Assembly (NCBI GenBank): GCA_015222205.1
Contig: JADFUW010000007.1
Location: 1 to 32,866, forward strand
Direction of reading: 5' to 3'
DNA: 32,866 nt
Source of the DNA: Chloroflexota bacterium
Lineage (GTDB): Bacteria > Chloroflexota > Dehalococcoidia > Dehalococcoidales > UBA5760
Positions within the stretch are counted from its first letter, which is position 1. Every line of letters starts with the position of its first letter. Shown in pieces: positions 7,886 through 16,749 of this stretch. The position numbers and the translations under genes are program-made. The notes beneath the pieces were generated by a model. That model searched no databases and was not told the origin of the DNA. It was given only the letters and a program-made list of their open reading frames with translations.

Positions 7886-8308
7886 TCAACTCTTAGCCTC
7901 ACGCCTCCAGACGCGCCATGTATACTTGAGTATTATCGGGTAGACACTAGTAAGCGCCGCCAGGAGCAGGATAGCCATTATCTTACTCTGGATAAGGACA
8001 GCCTCAGGCGAAGGAAGGAAGCGGATGGTGTGGATGGTGAGGGTAACCAGGGCTGCCGTAACTACTGCGGTAACCCCTATCCTCACCGGCCGGGTTTTCA
8101 GCTTCTCCATGAGACTGGGTCTGATTAGGAGGAGGAGAAAAAAGTACCCAGCAACAACTACGGCTATGGCTAAGCCTAGGACGACCTTGCTGACGGTGGC
8201 GACGGAGTAGGGAATATTCCAGGTCAGACGGAAAACCGCCGCACTAAAAATAATGGTAAGGGGTACTATTGCCCATACCCGGAAGGGTAAATTCCTTAAT
8301 CCCTTCAC
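7886..8308 (-). CDS. Hypothetical membrane protein
   Basis: 140 aa, four hydrophobic segments, GTG start (GTGAAGGGATTAAGG), GGGT/GAAGG-rich upstream. Confidence 0.65.
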   Translation of the reverse strand: MKGLRNLPFRVWAIVPLTIIFSAAVFRLTWNIPYSVATVSKVVLGLAIAVVVAGYFFLLLLIRPSLMEKLKTRPVRIGVTAVVTAALVTLTIHTIRFLPSPEAVLIQSKIMAILLLAALTSVYPIILKYTWRVWRREAKS

Positions 8309-8321
8309 CCTATAAAATCTC

Positions 8322-8387
8322 CTAGCAAAGACTGATGGTGCTAGTCTCTATAATCTCAGCCACTCTTTCTACCGATATGCCTTTCAA
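8322..8387 (-). pseudogene. Relic of the N-terminus of the HAS-barrel-like gene
   Basis: Minus-strand LKGISVERVAEIIETSTISLC*; aligned VERVAEIIETST vs VQRVGEIIEAST of the 6967-7560 product (9/12 identical), then diverges and stops. Confidence 0.5.
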
Positions 8388-8492
8388 ACAGGATTAAATT
8401 CTAAACAATGTCTAAATCCAAATTTCAGGTGTAAAAATCGTCTGGTTCCTCTGGATTTTGGTCGTTTGATATCGTTTAGTATTTAAAGTTGC

Positions 8493-8930
8493 CTATTTCT
8501 TCTCTCCCTTACTTTCCGCTTGCCCTTTTATTTTGCGGGCAAACTCTCTGGCATTTGCCAGCTCTTCACTATTGGGGTGTCCTCGGTTAAGCAAAAGCCA
8601 TGTTTTTCCCTTGCAGTAAAAGCTACCTTTTATAATTGCCCCCGCTGGCTTGAGCAGTTCTTCTACGGCTTTTACTTCAAGACCAATACCGGCTCCTGAA
8701 GTGCCAAAGAGTGCCACCTGCCGCCCCTTAAAGTCATTTCTTTTAATAAACTCCCCTAACTTTTTGCCCGGTTTGCTTGCGTAGCAACCAGAGCCCAGAA
8801 AAACGAAAGAGTCTTTGGCCAGTTCTTTTTTGGCTTTAACATTCTCTACCTTAACGCCTAACTCGGCGGCGATGGCTTCAGCAACCTTTTTGGTGTTCCC
8901 GGTCTTAGAATAATAGATAACCTCAAACAT
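8493..8930 (-). CDS. Flavodoxin family protein
   Basis: 145 aa: MFEVIYYSKTGNTKKVAEAIAAELGV (FMN phosphate loop), FLGSGCYASKPGKKLGEFI, ALFGTSGAG. Confidence 0.88.
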   Translation of the reverse strand: MFEVIYYSKTGNTKKVAEAIAAELGVKVENVKAKKELAKDSFVFLGSGCYASKPGKKLGEFIKRNDFKGRQVALFGTSGAGIGLEVKAVEELLKPAGAIIKGSFYCKGKTWLLLNRGHPNSEELANAREFARKIKGQAESKGEKK

Positions 8931-9028
8931 TTTACCCTCCTGTTGTGCGCTAGACTTGGTTGTTCCTTGTTGCCCCCGTTTGCCTCCTCCAAAGCCACTT
9001 ATGAGGGGAGTTTAAGGGGTCACTGGCT

Positions 9029-10240
9029 TTAAACCCACCGTGTTCTCTTGCTCCGGCTCTTGGCTGAGCTGAGGCTGGGTAGATGTTCGTCCACCAGCGA
9101 GGACTCCACCAACTGCCAGAAGTTCTCCCTATCGGCACCGGTGACCACTGCCTGTTCGTGGGCTTCACTTAGAGCCACCGGGTATCCCTGCCCCCGCTGG
9201 CATTGGTCTAAAACCAACGAGTGAACCAGACCGAGCCGGTTATTATCCATAGCTACCCAGCGGGGAATCTCAACCCGGGCGATTTCATCATCTACCCTGA
9301 GGTAGAAAAAATAGACCTCGTGTTCCCTGTAGTGTTTTTCAACTATCTTTGACCGGCTGATAAACCGGGCTGACCTTTCCCCCGGGCGTAGTAGGTTCAA
9401 GAATAGTTCTCTATCCCGAATGCCAGCCACGGCGTCACACTCCCTTGTTTCACAGTCTTTACAATGCTGGTCAGTGTCAAGAATGTCACGGGGACAAATA
9501 GCCACCCGCAGTGTATTGACGACCTCGGTACTGCGGGGAAAGCTGATGTAGCTGGCCAGAGCTATTTTCCTGCTATTGTTATTAAGCTTTTCTATGTTAC
9601 TAAGATAGCTGAGAAAGCCTTTGACTAGCAGTGCCTCAGTAACAAACTCAGGGTAGGCTTCCAGACCCCAGAGAATAAGTGAGCCGTCAATCAAGGCTAG
9701 ACTAGGGATGCCTGCGGGCAGCTCTGCTGCTAGTTTGGCTAGGTGGCAACACTCGTCTACGCTACGCTTTATACCTAAAAGCGTGCCCTCTACTGGTTGC
9801 TCACGACCTTTAACCCCGGCGGGGGTAATAACCAGCTCTTCATCTCCGGAATAGAGGTTGGGGAAACTGTCAAGGGTGGCACTGGGAGAGCTACCGTACT
9901 GAAGAACGACAGCCCCGATATTTATCAGATAGCATCTTGTTGACTTGTGTCGGTCAACATCAATATGAGAGCCATCAGTAGCCGCGATAGCAAATTCGGA
10001 GGGGACCGACGGTGGTTCATAGTGCTGGTCAAGCTCATCTACCGGGCCAGCTATCAGCCAGGTCGTCTTACTGGAGGCAATCTTCCTCGTTAAATTGCTA
10101 AGGTTACTGGCCTGGGCATGAAGAATATCCAGAGCCTGCTGGAGACGCTTTCGCCTTTCCGTGCTCTCAGCCTTCATCCTGGCTATCATACCCCCAACCT
10201 GTGGGAATACCTTATCTAAATCTAATGGCACCCCTCTCAC
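9029..10240 (-). CDS. nurA: NurA domain-containing nuclease
   Basis: 403 aa: FAIAATDGSHIDVDRHKSTRCYLINIGAVVLQYG, SLALIDGSLILWGL, YPVALSEAHEQAVVTGADRENFW, matching NurA nuclease motifs. Confidence 0.82.
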   Translation of the reverse strand: MRGVPLDLDKVFPQVGGMIARMKAESTERRKRLQQALDILHAQASNLSNLTRKIASSKTTWLIAGPVDELDQHYEPPSVPSEFAIAATDGSHIDVDRHKSTRCYLINIGAVVLQYGSSPSATLDSFPNLYSGDEELVITPAGVKGREQPVEGTLLGIKRSVDECCHLAKLAAELPAGIPSLALIDGSLILWGLEAYPEFVTEALLVKGFLSYLSNIEKLNNNSRKIALASYISFPRSTEVVNTLRVAICPRDILDTDQHCKDCETRECDAVAGIRDRELFLNLLRPGERSARFISRSKIVEKHYREHEVYFFYLRVDDEIARVEIPRWVAMDNNRLGLVHSLVLDQCQRGQGYPVALSEAHEQAVVTGADRENFWQLVESSLVDEHLPSLSSAKSRSKRTRWV

Positions 10241-10439
10241 CTTTCTCTAGCTGTTTTTCATTATATCACTTATATATACTTACCAAAACAACCCTTCATG
10301 CTGGCTTTCCCCGATATACAAAACACTTTTCTCATTACTAGGTACCCTCAGGGTAGGTAGTAAAGCTCATCAGTGTTATAATGAGAGGCAAAATATTCAT
10401 TATGGTTAGGCAACTATTCTTCTTTAAGAAGGTGTTTTT

Positions 10440-11051
10440 ATGCTCCCATTTTTATCCAGCGTGGCTTTAATTTCACTATCCGGGGTAATGATGCCTGGGC
10501 CCATGTTTGCTGTTGCCGTAGCTAAAAGTTATAAGTCCCAATTTGCTGGTGCCAAGATGGCTGTGGGGCATGCTATAGTGGAAATCCCACTGATGCTACT
10601 CATATACTTTGGCTTGGCCCGGTTCTTTAACGAAGAGCCGGTTCAAATTGCCCTGTATTTGGTGGGTGGGGCTATCTTGGTCTGGATGGGTGTAGTCATG
10701 TTTAGAAAAAGGAACATGGTTATTGAGAAGGGTAGAGATTTGCCCTATAACTCGGTGGTGGCGGGGGTAGCTACCAGCGCCCTCAATCCACTGTTTTTTC
10801 TGTGGTGGGTAGCTGTAGGCAGTATGCTTATCATGAAGTCCCTGAGTTTTGGCTTAACCGGATTTGCCTTGCTTATTACCGTCCACCTGCTGTGTGACCT
10901 TGGCTGGCTATCTTTTGTTTCTGTTCTTATCTATCGGACCAAATCACTCTGGAAGGGGAAAGTTCAGGAGGGGCTTCTTATTGCCTGTAGCCTGTTGCTT
11001 ATCGGGTTTGGGGGTTGGTTTCTCTCGTCGGGTATCGGGCTAGTAATTTAG
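10440..11051 (+). CDS. LysE family translocator
   Basis: 203 aa: LSGVMMPGPMFAVAVAKSYKSQFAGAKMAVGHAIVEIPLM. Confidence 0.88.
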   Translation: MLPFLSSVALISLSGVMMPGPMFAVAVAKSYKSQFAGAKMAVGHAIVEIPLMLLIYFGLARFFNEEPVQIALYLVGGAILVWMGVVMFRKRNMVIEKGRDLPYNSVVAGVATSALNPLFFLWWVAVGSMLIMKSLSFGLTGFALLITVHLLCDLGWLSFVSVLIYRTKSLWKGKVQEGLLIACSLLLIGFGGWFLSSGIGLVI

Positions 11052-11130
11052 CCTTCTATCGTTATTGCCTTGAAGAAATTACATCTGGTATTATCAAAAC
11101 AAGGTTAGTTTTAGTAAAAAGGGAGTAGTT

Positions 11131-12162
11131 ATGAATGTAGGCTATGTCTATGACCCTGTTTATCTAAAGCACGATACCGGCCAGCATGTAGAAAACGCCC
11201 GGCGGTTAGAGGCGATTATTTCTCATCTGGAGGAGACCGGGCTTAGGCAAAGGTTATCACCCATCCCGCCGCGGGCAGCTACTGATGAAGAGCTTTCATT
11301 GGTGCACGATAAGTGTCATGTAGCCCATATTCAGGCGGTAGCCAGGAAGAGCGGTGGTTGGCTAGATGCGGATACCGTGATGTCATCGGACTCCTACCAG
11401 GCGGCCCTCTATGCAGCCGGTGGCCTTATCAGGGCCACTGAGGTAGTTTTGAGTGAAGGCGGTAGTGCCTTTGCTTTAGTTAGACCACCGGGACACCATG
11501 CCACGGCCAGTCAAGCTATGGGCTTCTGCCTGTTCAACAATATAGCTATTGCGGCTAGGTATGCTCAGGACAAATTAAAACTAGAACGCATTGCTATCGT
11601 TGATTTTGATGTGCATCATGGTAATGGCACACAGGGTACTTTTTATGATGACCCCCGAGTGCTTTACATATCAACTCATGAGTTCCCCCTTTACCCGGGA
11701 ACAGGTAATACTGAAGAAACTGGTAGGGGGGATGCCAGGGGGACCACAGTTAATATACCGTTGCCCGCGGGCTGTGGTGATGCTGAATATCTAGCGGTCT
11801 TTGAGCAGATAATTGCCCCTGTAGCTAAGCGTTTTAACCCCCAGCTTATTTTGGTCTCGGCTGGCTACGATGCCCACTGGGCCGATAGCTTAGCTATGAT
11901 GCAGGTAAGTGTCACCGGTTTTGCTCAGATGGCAAAAACCCTCAAGATATTGGCTGATGAATTATGTAACGGCCATCTCATCTTTACGTTAGAAGGCGGT
12001 TATAATCTTACTGCTCTAGCGGCTTCAATAAAAGCTACCTTTGATGTGCTGTTGGGTAGTACCAGTATTGAAGACCCACTGGGTCAACCACAACCCGGAT
12101 TTAAGCTGCCCAGTATTACTTCGCTAGTTGAGTCAGTAAAGAGAATACATAATCTGCCATAA
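11131..12162 (+). CDS. Histone deacetylase family protein
   Basis: 343 aa: RPPGHHATASQAMGFCLFNNIAIAARYA, IVDFDVHHGNGTQGTFYDDPRVLYISTHE, VSAGYDAHWADSLA, TLEGGYNL. Confidence 0.95.
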   Translation: MNVGYVYDPVYLKHDTGQHVENARRLEAIISHLEETGLRQRLSPIPPRAATDEELSLVHDKCHVAHIQAVARKSGGWLDADTVMSSDSYQAALYAAGGLIRATEVVLSEGGSAFALVRPPGHHATASQAMGFCLFNNIAIAARYAQDKLKLERIAIVDFDVHHGNGTQGTFYDDPRVLYISTHEFPLYPGTGNTEETGRGDARGTTVNIPLPAGCGDAEYLAVFEQIIAPVAKRFNPQLILVSAGYDAHWADSLAMMQVSVTGFAQMAKTLKILADELCNGHLIFTLEGGYNLTALAASIKATFDVLLGSTSIEDPLGQPQPGFKLPSITSLVESVKRIHNLP

Positions 12163-12199
12163 GACCTATTTATAAAAGGGTAACTCGCTTGAGCATATC

Positions 12200-12225
12200 A
12201 TTCCTCCTCTCTTTAGAGGGGGAAT
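12200..12225. terminator. Hairpin between convergent HDAC-family gene and secF (candidate bidirectional terminator)
   Basis: ATTCCTCCTCT-cttt-AGAGGGGGAAT, 11-bp stem with one G-T pair. Confidence 0.5.
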
Positions 12226-12250
12226 ACCAGGGGTGAGGTTGAGAAACTCA

Positions 12251-13177
12251 TTACTGGCTCTCAGCTTTGGCGGCTAGTCGCGGCCGCCGTTTAAAGAGCT
12301 TGCCCCATTCCCCTTTCTCCCACACTATCAGTAAATTGGGGGCAATACATATGGAGCTGAATGTTCCGGCAACAATGCCAACGAGTAGCACCACGGCGAA
12401 ATTCTGAATTGATGCCCCAACAAAGAGCAACAGGGCTAGGACGACAAACAGGGTGGTTAGGCTGGTGTTCAAGGAACGGCTGATGGTTTCCACAAGGCTG
12501 CTATTAACTATGGTCTCAAAGTTACTGCTTACCCCGCGAATCAAGTTCTCCCGTATTCTGTCAAAGACGACCACGGTATTATTTACACTGTAGCCAACAA
12601 CAGCCAGGATGCCAGTAATAAACATTAGGTTTATTTCCCAGCCCCACATATGGCCGAGAACAGCAAAAACTCCCAATGCCACTAGGGCATCGTGCGCCAG
12701 GGCTATTACGGCGCAGGTGCCATAGCGGAAGGGTTTTGGCATCCTGCGGAACGCCCAGGTAATATAAAGTAGTATACCCACGGCAGCGACACCTATGGCA
12801 ATACCAGCATTGCGTGCTGTCTCAGAGGCTACCATGGGCGATACCGAATAGAACTCGGCTTCGGTAGCCGGACCAAACCTGGCGGTTAAACCATCCTCTA
12901 ATGCTGTCTTATCCCCACCGGTTAGCTCGCTGGTGCGGATAAGGAAATTACCCTCTCCAGTACGTTGAATAATGGCCCCGGTATAACCTAAATTAGCCAG
13001 TTCCTGTTTTAAGTCGCTGCTGCTTACTGTCTGTTCAAAATTAACCGTTAACATGGAGCCACTACTGAGTTCAATCCCAGGCTTAAGGCCGAAGCTGGCC
13101 AGGGAAATGATACAAAAGAGGATAACTGCCCCTGAAGCGATGAAAAACCAGAACCTTTTACCGACAATATCATTCAT
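12251..13177 (-). CDS. secF: Protein translocase subunit SecF
   Basis: 308 aa: GKRFWFFIASG, GLKPGIELSSGSMLTV, GYSVNNTVVVFDRIRENL. Confidence 0.96.
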   Translation of the reverse strand: MNDIVGKRFWFFIASGAVILFCIISLASFGLKPGIELSSGSMLTVNFEQTVSSSDLKQELANLGYTGAIIQRTGEGNFLIRTSELTGGDKTALEDGLTARFGPATEAEFYSVSPMVASETARNAGIAIGVAAVGILLYITWAFRRMPKPFRYGTCAVIALAHDALVALGVFAVLGHMWGWEINLMFITGILAVVGYSVNNTVVVFDRIRENLIRGVSSNFETIVNSSLVETISRSLNTSLTTLFVVLALLLFVGASIQNFAVVLLVGIVAGTFSSICIAPNLLIVWEKGEWGKLFKRRPRLAAKAESQ

Positions 13178-14519
13178 TTTCTTTTCTCAAATACACGCTA
13201 TATAGCGCAGTCTTTTGTGCCAGGCGAGTGCCGGCGAGTATACGCAGGAAGGTACGGGTGACTACGACGGCACTAAACATACTTATCGCCACACCGATAG
13301 CCAGGGTTACAGCAAAGCCCATTACCGGAGCACTGGCGATAATGCTGCTGCCTAGCCAGTAGAGAATACCACAGACAATGAAAGTAGTTATGTTACTATC
13401 CCGGATAGCTGGCCAGGCTCGGCTAAAACCAGCCTCAATAGCGGCACCTAGTGTCCGACCCAGCCATAGTTCCTCTTTCATACGCTCAAAAATAAGTATA
13501 TTAGCGTCCACCGCCATACCTATAGAGAGCACAAAGCCACCGATTCCAGCCAGGGTAAGGGTGACCGGTATCAACTTGAATATGGCCAAAACCACCACCC
13601 CATAGAAAACTAAGGCTGCATCGGCTAGAGCGCCGGGCATGCGATAATAAATCGCCATAAATACCAGAACTAATATCAGCCCGATTAGCCCTGCCTTAAG
13701 ACTCATATTAATAAAGCCAGACCCCAGAATGGGAGATACCGTTTGTTCATAAATAGAAGAAAGAGGAATGGGAATACGTCCGGCGTTAAGTAATTTGGAT
13801 AGCTCTGTAGCCTCGTCAAGACTCAGTCCCTCAATTTGTCCCCTACTGGTAATAACACTACGGACTATAGGTGCAATAGGGATTTCATCGTCTCCCCGTA
13901 GGGGTTCATCGCCGAGGAAAATGCCCAGCGGCTTATTTACGAGGCGCCCGGTGATTTCCTCAGATAGCTTGCTGCCCATTTCGTTCCACTCAAATATCAG
14001 TAGTATTCTGCCGAATTGATCGCTGTTTACATATGTATTCTCTTTAAAGTAGGCACTACTCAGTGTCTTTTCCTCGCCCTCAACGACTGCTGTGGCGGGT
14101 TTCCACTTGCCAAGCTCATCTTCCCACCTGGCTTCTTCACCCTCTTCTATCAGCTCGCCGAACTCAAGCAGTGCTGTCCGTCCGATGAGCTCCTTTGCCT
14201 TCTCGATTTCACTGATACCGGGTAATTCAACCACGATACGGTCTTCGCCTAGCCTCTGGATAACTGGCTCAGTTACCCCCAGAACATCAATCCTCTTTTC
14301 AATAACTGCTATGGCACCGTTAAGGGCTTCAGTTTCCGTGCCTGGTTCTACCGAAGAGAAATCAGCCTGATAGACTAAGTGAGTGCCACCCTGCAAATCA
14401 AGCCCCAGTTGCATACCCCTCTTGCCTAGTACTCCCTTATCGATAGGTACAACCACAAGCAGGGCCAGGGCAAAAATAACGCCTATTATTATAATGGGTA
14501 TTCTGTTTTTTCTGGTCAT
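13170..14519 (-). CDS. secD: Protein translocase subunit SecD
   Basis: 449 aa: GMQLGLDLQGGTHLVYQ, IEKRIDVLGVTEPVIQRLGEDRIVVELPGI, GMAVDANILIFERMKEEL. Confidence 0.96.
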   Translation of the reverse strand: MTRKNRIPIIIIGVIFALALLVVVPIDKGVLGKRGMQLGLDLQGGTHLVYQADFSSVEPGTETEALNGAIAVIEKRIDVLGVTEPVIQRLGEDRIVVELPGISEIEKAKELIGRTALLEFGELIEEGEEARWEDELGKWKPATAVVEGEEKTLSSAYFKENTYVNSDQFGRILLIFEWNEMGSKLSEEITGRLVNKPLGIFLGDEPLRGDDEIPIAPIVRSVITSRGQIEGLSLDEATELSKLLNAGRIPIPLSSIYEQTVSPILGSGFINMSLKAGLIGLILVLVFMAIYYRMPGALADAALVFYGVVVLAIFKLIPVTLTLAGIGGFVLSIGMAVDANILIFERMKEELWLGRTLGAAIEAGFSRAWPAIRDSNITTFIVCGILYWLGSSIIASAPVMGFAVTLAIGVAISMFSAVVVTRTFLRILAGTRLAQKTALYSVYLRKENE

Positions 14520-16093
14520 ATTATTTTCTTGTCTTTATCTAGCAGACACTGACGAATATAAGCTAGAGCCTCCTCCCTGGTATTAAGCTCACCTGAGGCT
14601 CGGGCTTCGCGTACTGCCTCCAGTAACTGCCCTATTTTAGGTCCGGGACTCATGCCCAGGATATTGATTAAATCGTGTCCGCTAACCAGCCTGGGTGGAG
14701 CAGCCAGATTCTCCTGCTCAGAGCGCTGAGCCAGCACATAATTTACTATCTTAACATGCTCTTGCCAGTTGGCCAGATTTAGGTGGGGACCCCTGGTGGC
14801 GAGGTGGTCAGCTAGGCTCAAGAACAGTATATCAATGCCAGCGTCGCCGCAGTCACGAAAGTAACGATAAATAGCGCGGTGGGAGGGGAGCTCATTCTGA
14901 CTCATCTGGGTTGGCCTCAGGTGATGACTGACCATAGTCTCCACCAGTTTTATCTCTCTGGTGCTAAACCTTAGTCTTTCTAAGATGCTGGCGCTTATAG
15001 CAGCGCCCTCTTTAGCGTGCCCCAGGAAACGCATTCGGCCACTGGTGTCAATAGCTTTAGTTTGAGGTTTGGCAATGTCATGAAGAAGAGCTGCCAGTTT
15101 GAGCAGTAGTCCTCGGGTGCTGCCACTACTGACCTCAAGGTTAAAGTGCTGATTTAGCTCGGCTGACCACGGGGCTGTCTCTAAGACTTCCTGGCTAGCA
15201 TGCTCCCAGTTTCCCTCCCGGAGCAGAAAGCTAGTGGTAGCTACTGTCCTGAGGGAGTGGTCAAAAACATTCCAGAAGTGCTCTTTGGGCTGCTCCACCC
15301 CCCTTTCCTGAGCTAGCTCTGGGATTATAGCGGTTAATAAACCTAGCTTGTCGAGATGGTACAAGGGTTTTTCGGCTTGAGGTATGGCCAACAGTCGAAG
15401 CAGCTCTTCTCTTACTCGCTCGCCGGCGACGCTAGCTATGAGGTGGGAAGAGCGCTTGATTAGAGCCTCAGTCTCGCTGGCAATGCTGAAACCAAGCTCG
15501 TGAGCTATGCGTACCGCTCGTAACAGGCGGGCGGCATCCGAATGGAAGGCCATCTCGGTAACTGCCCTAATTATGCCCCGGTGAAGGTCACTCTGGCCAT
15601 TAAGAGGGTCTATAATGTGGATGTCAGGATAACCCTTGGCTAACTGGCTGAGTTCAATAGCCATGGCATCTATGGTGAAATCACGCCGGGCGAGGTCCTG
15701 CTCAATACTGCCTTTGAGTGTGGTGATATCAAGCTCCCATTGGCTGCCAGTTGATGGGGCTTCTTTACTTATCAGTATCACTCGGCCTGTCCTATTTATC
15801 TTGTCTAAGGGGATATATTTACCACCGAGGGCAGTAGCTATCTTGGGGGCAATCTCTAGGGCGTCGGCGGCTATAGCAAGGTCAATATCAGCCGTATCCC
15901 GCTCAAGCAGTATATCGCGGATAAAACCACCAACAACATAGGACTTAATATTCTGCTTAGTGAGAAAACTACTTAACTTGGTGAGTAGTGGTAAGGCTCC
16001 AAACTCAATCAACCTGCCGAAAAAGTCCTTGAGAGCCTTTTCAGCAACATTCATCTCATCGCTCGCACTTTTAATCTCCGCTAAAAGCTGCAT
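14516..16093 (-). CDS. CCA tRNA nucleotidyltransferase / poly(A) polymerase family with HD domain
   Basis: 525 aa: YVVGGFIRDILLERDTADIDLAI, RRDFTIDAMAIEL, RLLRAVRIAHELGFSI, LLHDIAKPQT. Confidence 0.93.
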   Translation of the reverse strand: MQLLAEIKSASDEMNVAEKALKDFFGRLIEFGALPLLTKLSSFLTKQNIKSYVVGGFIRDILLERDTADIDLAIAADALEIAPKIATALGGKYIPLDKINRTGRVILISKEAPSTGSQWELDITTLKGSIEQDLARRDFTIDAMAIELSQLAKGYPDIHIIDPLNGQSDLHRGIIRAVTEMAFHSDAARLLRAVRIAHELGFSIASETEALIKRSSHLIASVAGERVREELLRLLAIPQAEKPLYHLDKLGLLTAIIPELAQERGVEQPKEHFWNVFDHSLRTVATTSFLLREGNWEHASQEVLETAPWSAELNQHFNLEVSSGSTRGLLLKLAALLHDIAKPQTKAIDTSGRMRFLGHAKEGAAISASILERLRFSTREIKLVETMVSHHLRPTQMSQNELPSHRAIYRYFRDCGDAGIDILFLSLADHLATRGPHLNLANWQEHVKIVNYVLAQRSEQENLAAPPRLVSGHDLINILGMSPGPKIGQLLEAVREARASGELNTREEALAYIRQCLLDKDKKII

Positions 16094-16275
16094 TCTTAGT
16101 AATTTATAGTATAACAGGTCAACCCCGGGCCCCTGTTACTCCTCTCATATATCTAAAGATAAACTATACTATACAAGCTATATATTTAGCAAGAAGTGAG
16201 GCTTACTGAATAGTCTCATGCGAAGAGGCAATCTACTTAAGGGTAGAGAACAGAAAATCGGGGGATCCATACCCT

Positions 16276-16303
16276 TTGACAAGTAATCCCCTCTTTTTAT
16301 AAG
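16276..16303 (+). promoter_or_regulatory. Candidate upstream promoter of the HTH gene
   Basis: TTGACA (16276-16281), 16-bp spacer, TATAAG (16298-16303). Confidence 0.4.
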
Positions 16304-16332
16304 AAAGTACTGGAAAAAGCCAGTTTATGATA

Positions 16333-16361
16333 TTGACAAATGGCAAATTATATGCTACTAT
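16333..16361 (+). promoter_or_regulatory. Putative sigma70-type promoter of the HTH gene
   Basis: TTGACA (16333-16338), 17-bp spacer, TACTAT (16356-16361). Confidence 0.6.
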
Positions 16362-16380
16362 ATAGCCAGCAGTCACTAAT

Positions 16381-16701
16381 ATGGGGGATGATATGATAGT
16401 AAGGACAAGGATTTTTGAATTGAGCAACGGTAAATACCCGAACCTGTCAGAGTTAGCCAGGGCTATGGGGATATCGGTAAGCCAGATTTATCGGGTTCGT
16501 GAAGGCACACGCAGTATAAATCAGGGATTTATTGTCGGGGCGATAAGAGCCTTCCCTCAGTATAGGCTTGATGAGCTTTTTTATCTGGCGGTTGAACCCG
16601 GAAGTGGTGAATCGGGGAAGGAAACACAAGCAGCGACGAACCCAGAGCCAGCATCAACGAGAGTCGCTCCGGCTGGGGACAAGTATGCTTGTGGCGTCTA
16701 A
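16381..16701 (+). CDS. Small helix-turn-helix protein (XRE-like)
   Basis: MIVRTRIFELSNGKYPNLSELARAMGISVSQIYRVREGTRSINQGFIVGAIRAFPQYRLDELFYLA resembles a Cro/XRE HTH; low-complexity polar tail. The start may be the second ATG at 16393. Confidence 0.75.
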   Translation: MGDDMIVRTRIFELSNGKYPNLSELARAMGISVSQIYRVREGTRSINQGFIVGAIRAFPQYRLDELFYLAVEPGSGESGKETQAATNPEPASTRVAPAGDKYACGV

Positions 16702-16749
16702 AGCTAGTATGAGTGAGTCCTATAGCCGACACTGACTAAATGTGAAATC

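Noticed and set aside
5281-10240. Calling the HerA/NurA block an antiphage defence system
   Set aside because: HerA occurs in defence systems with SIR2 or DUF4297 partners, but none is present; a NurA partner fits general DNA repair, so defence is not supported.
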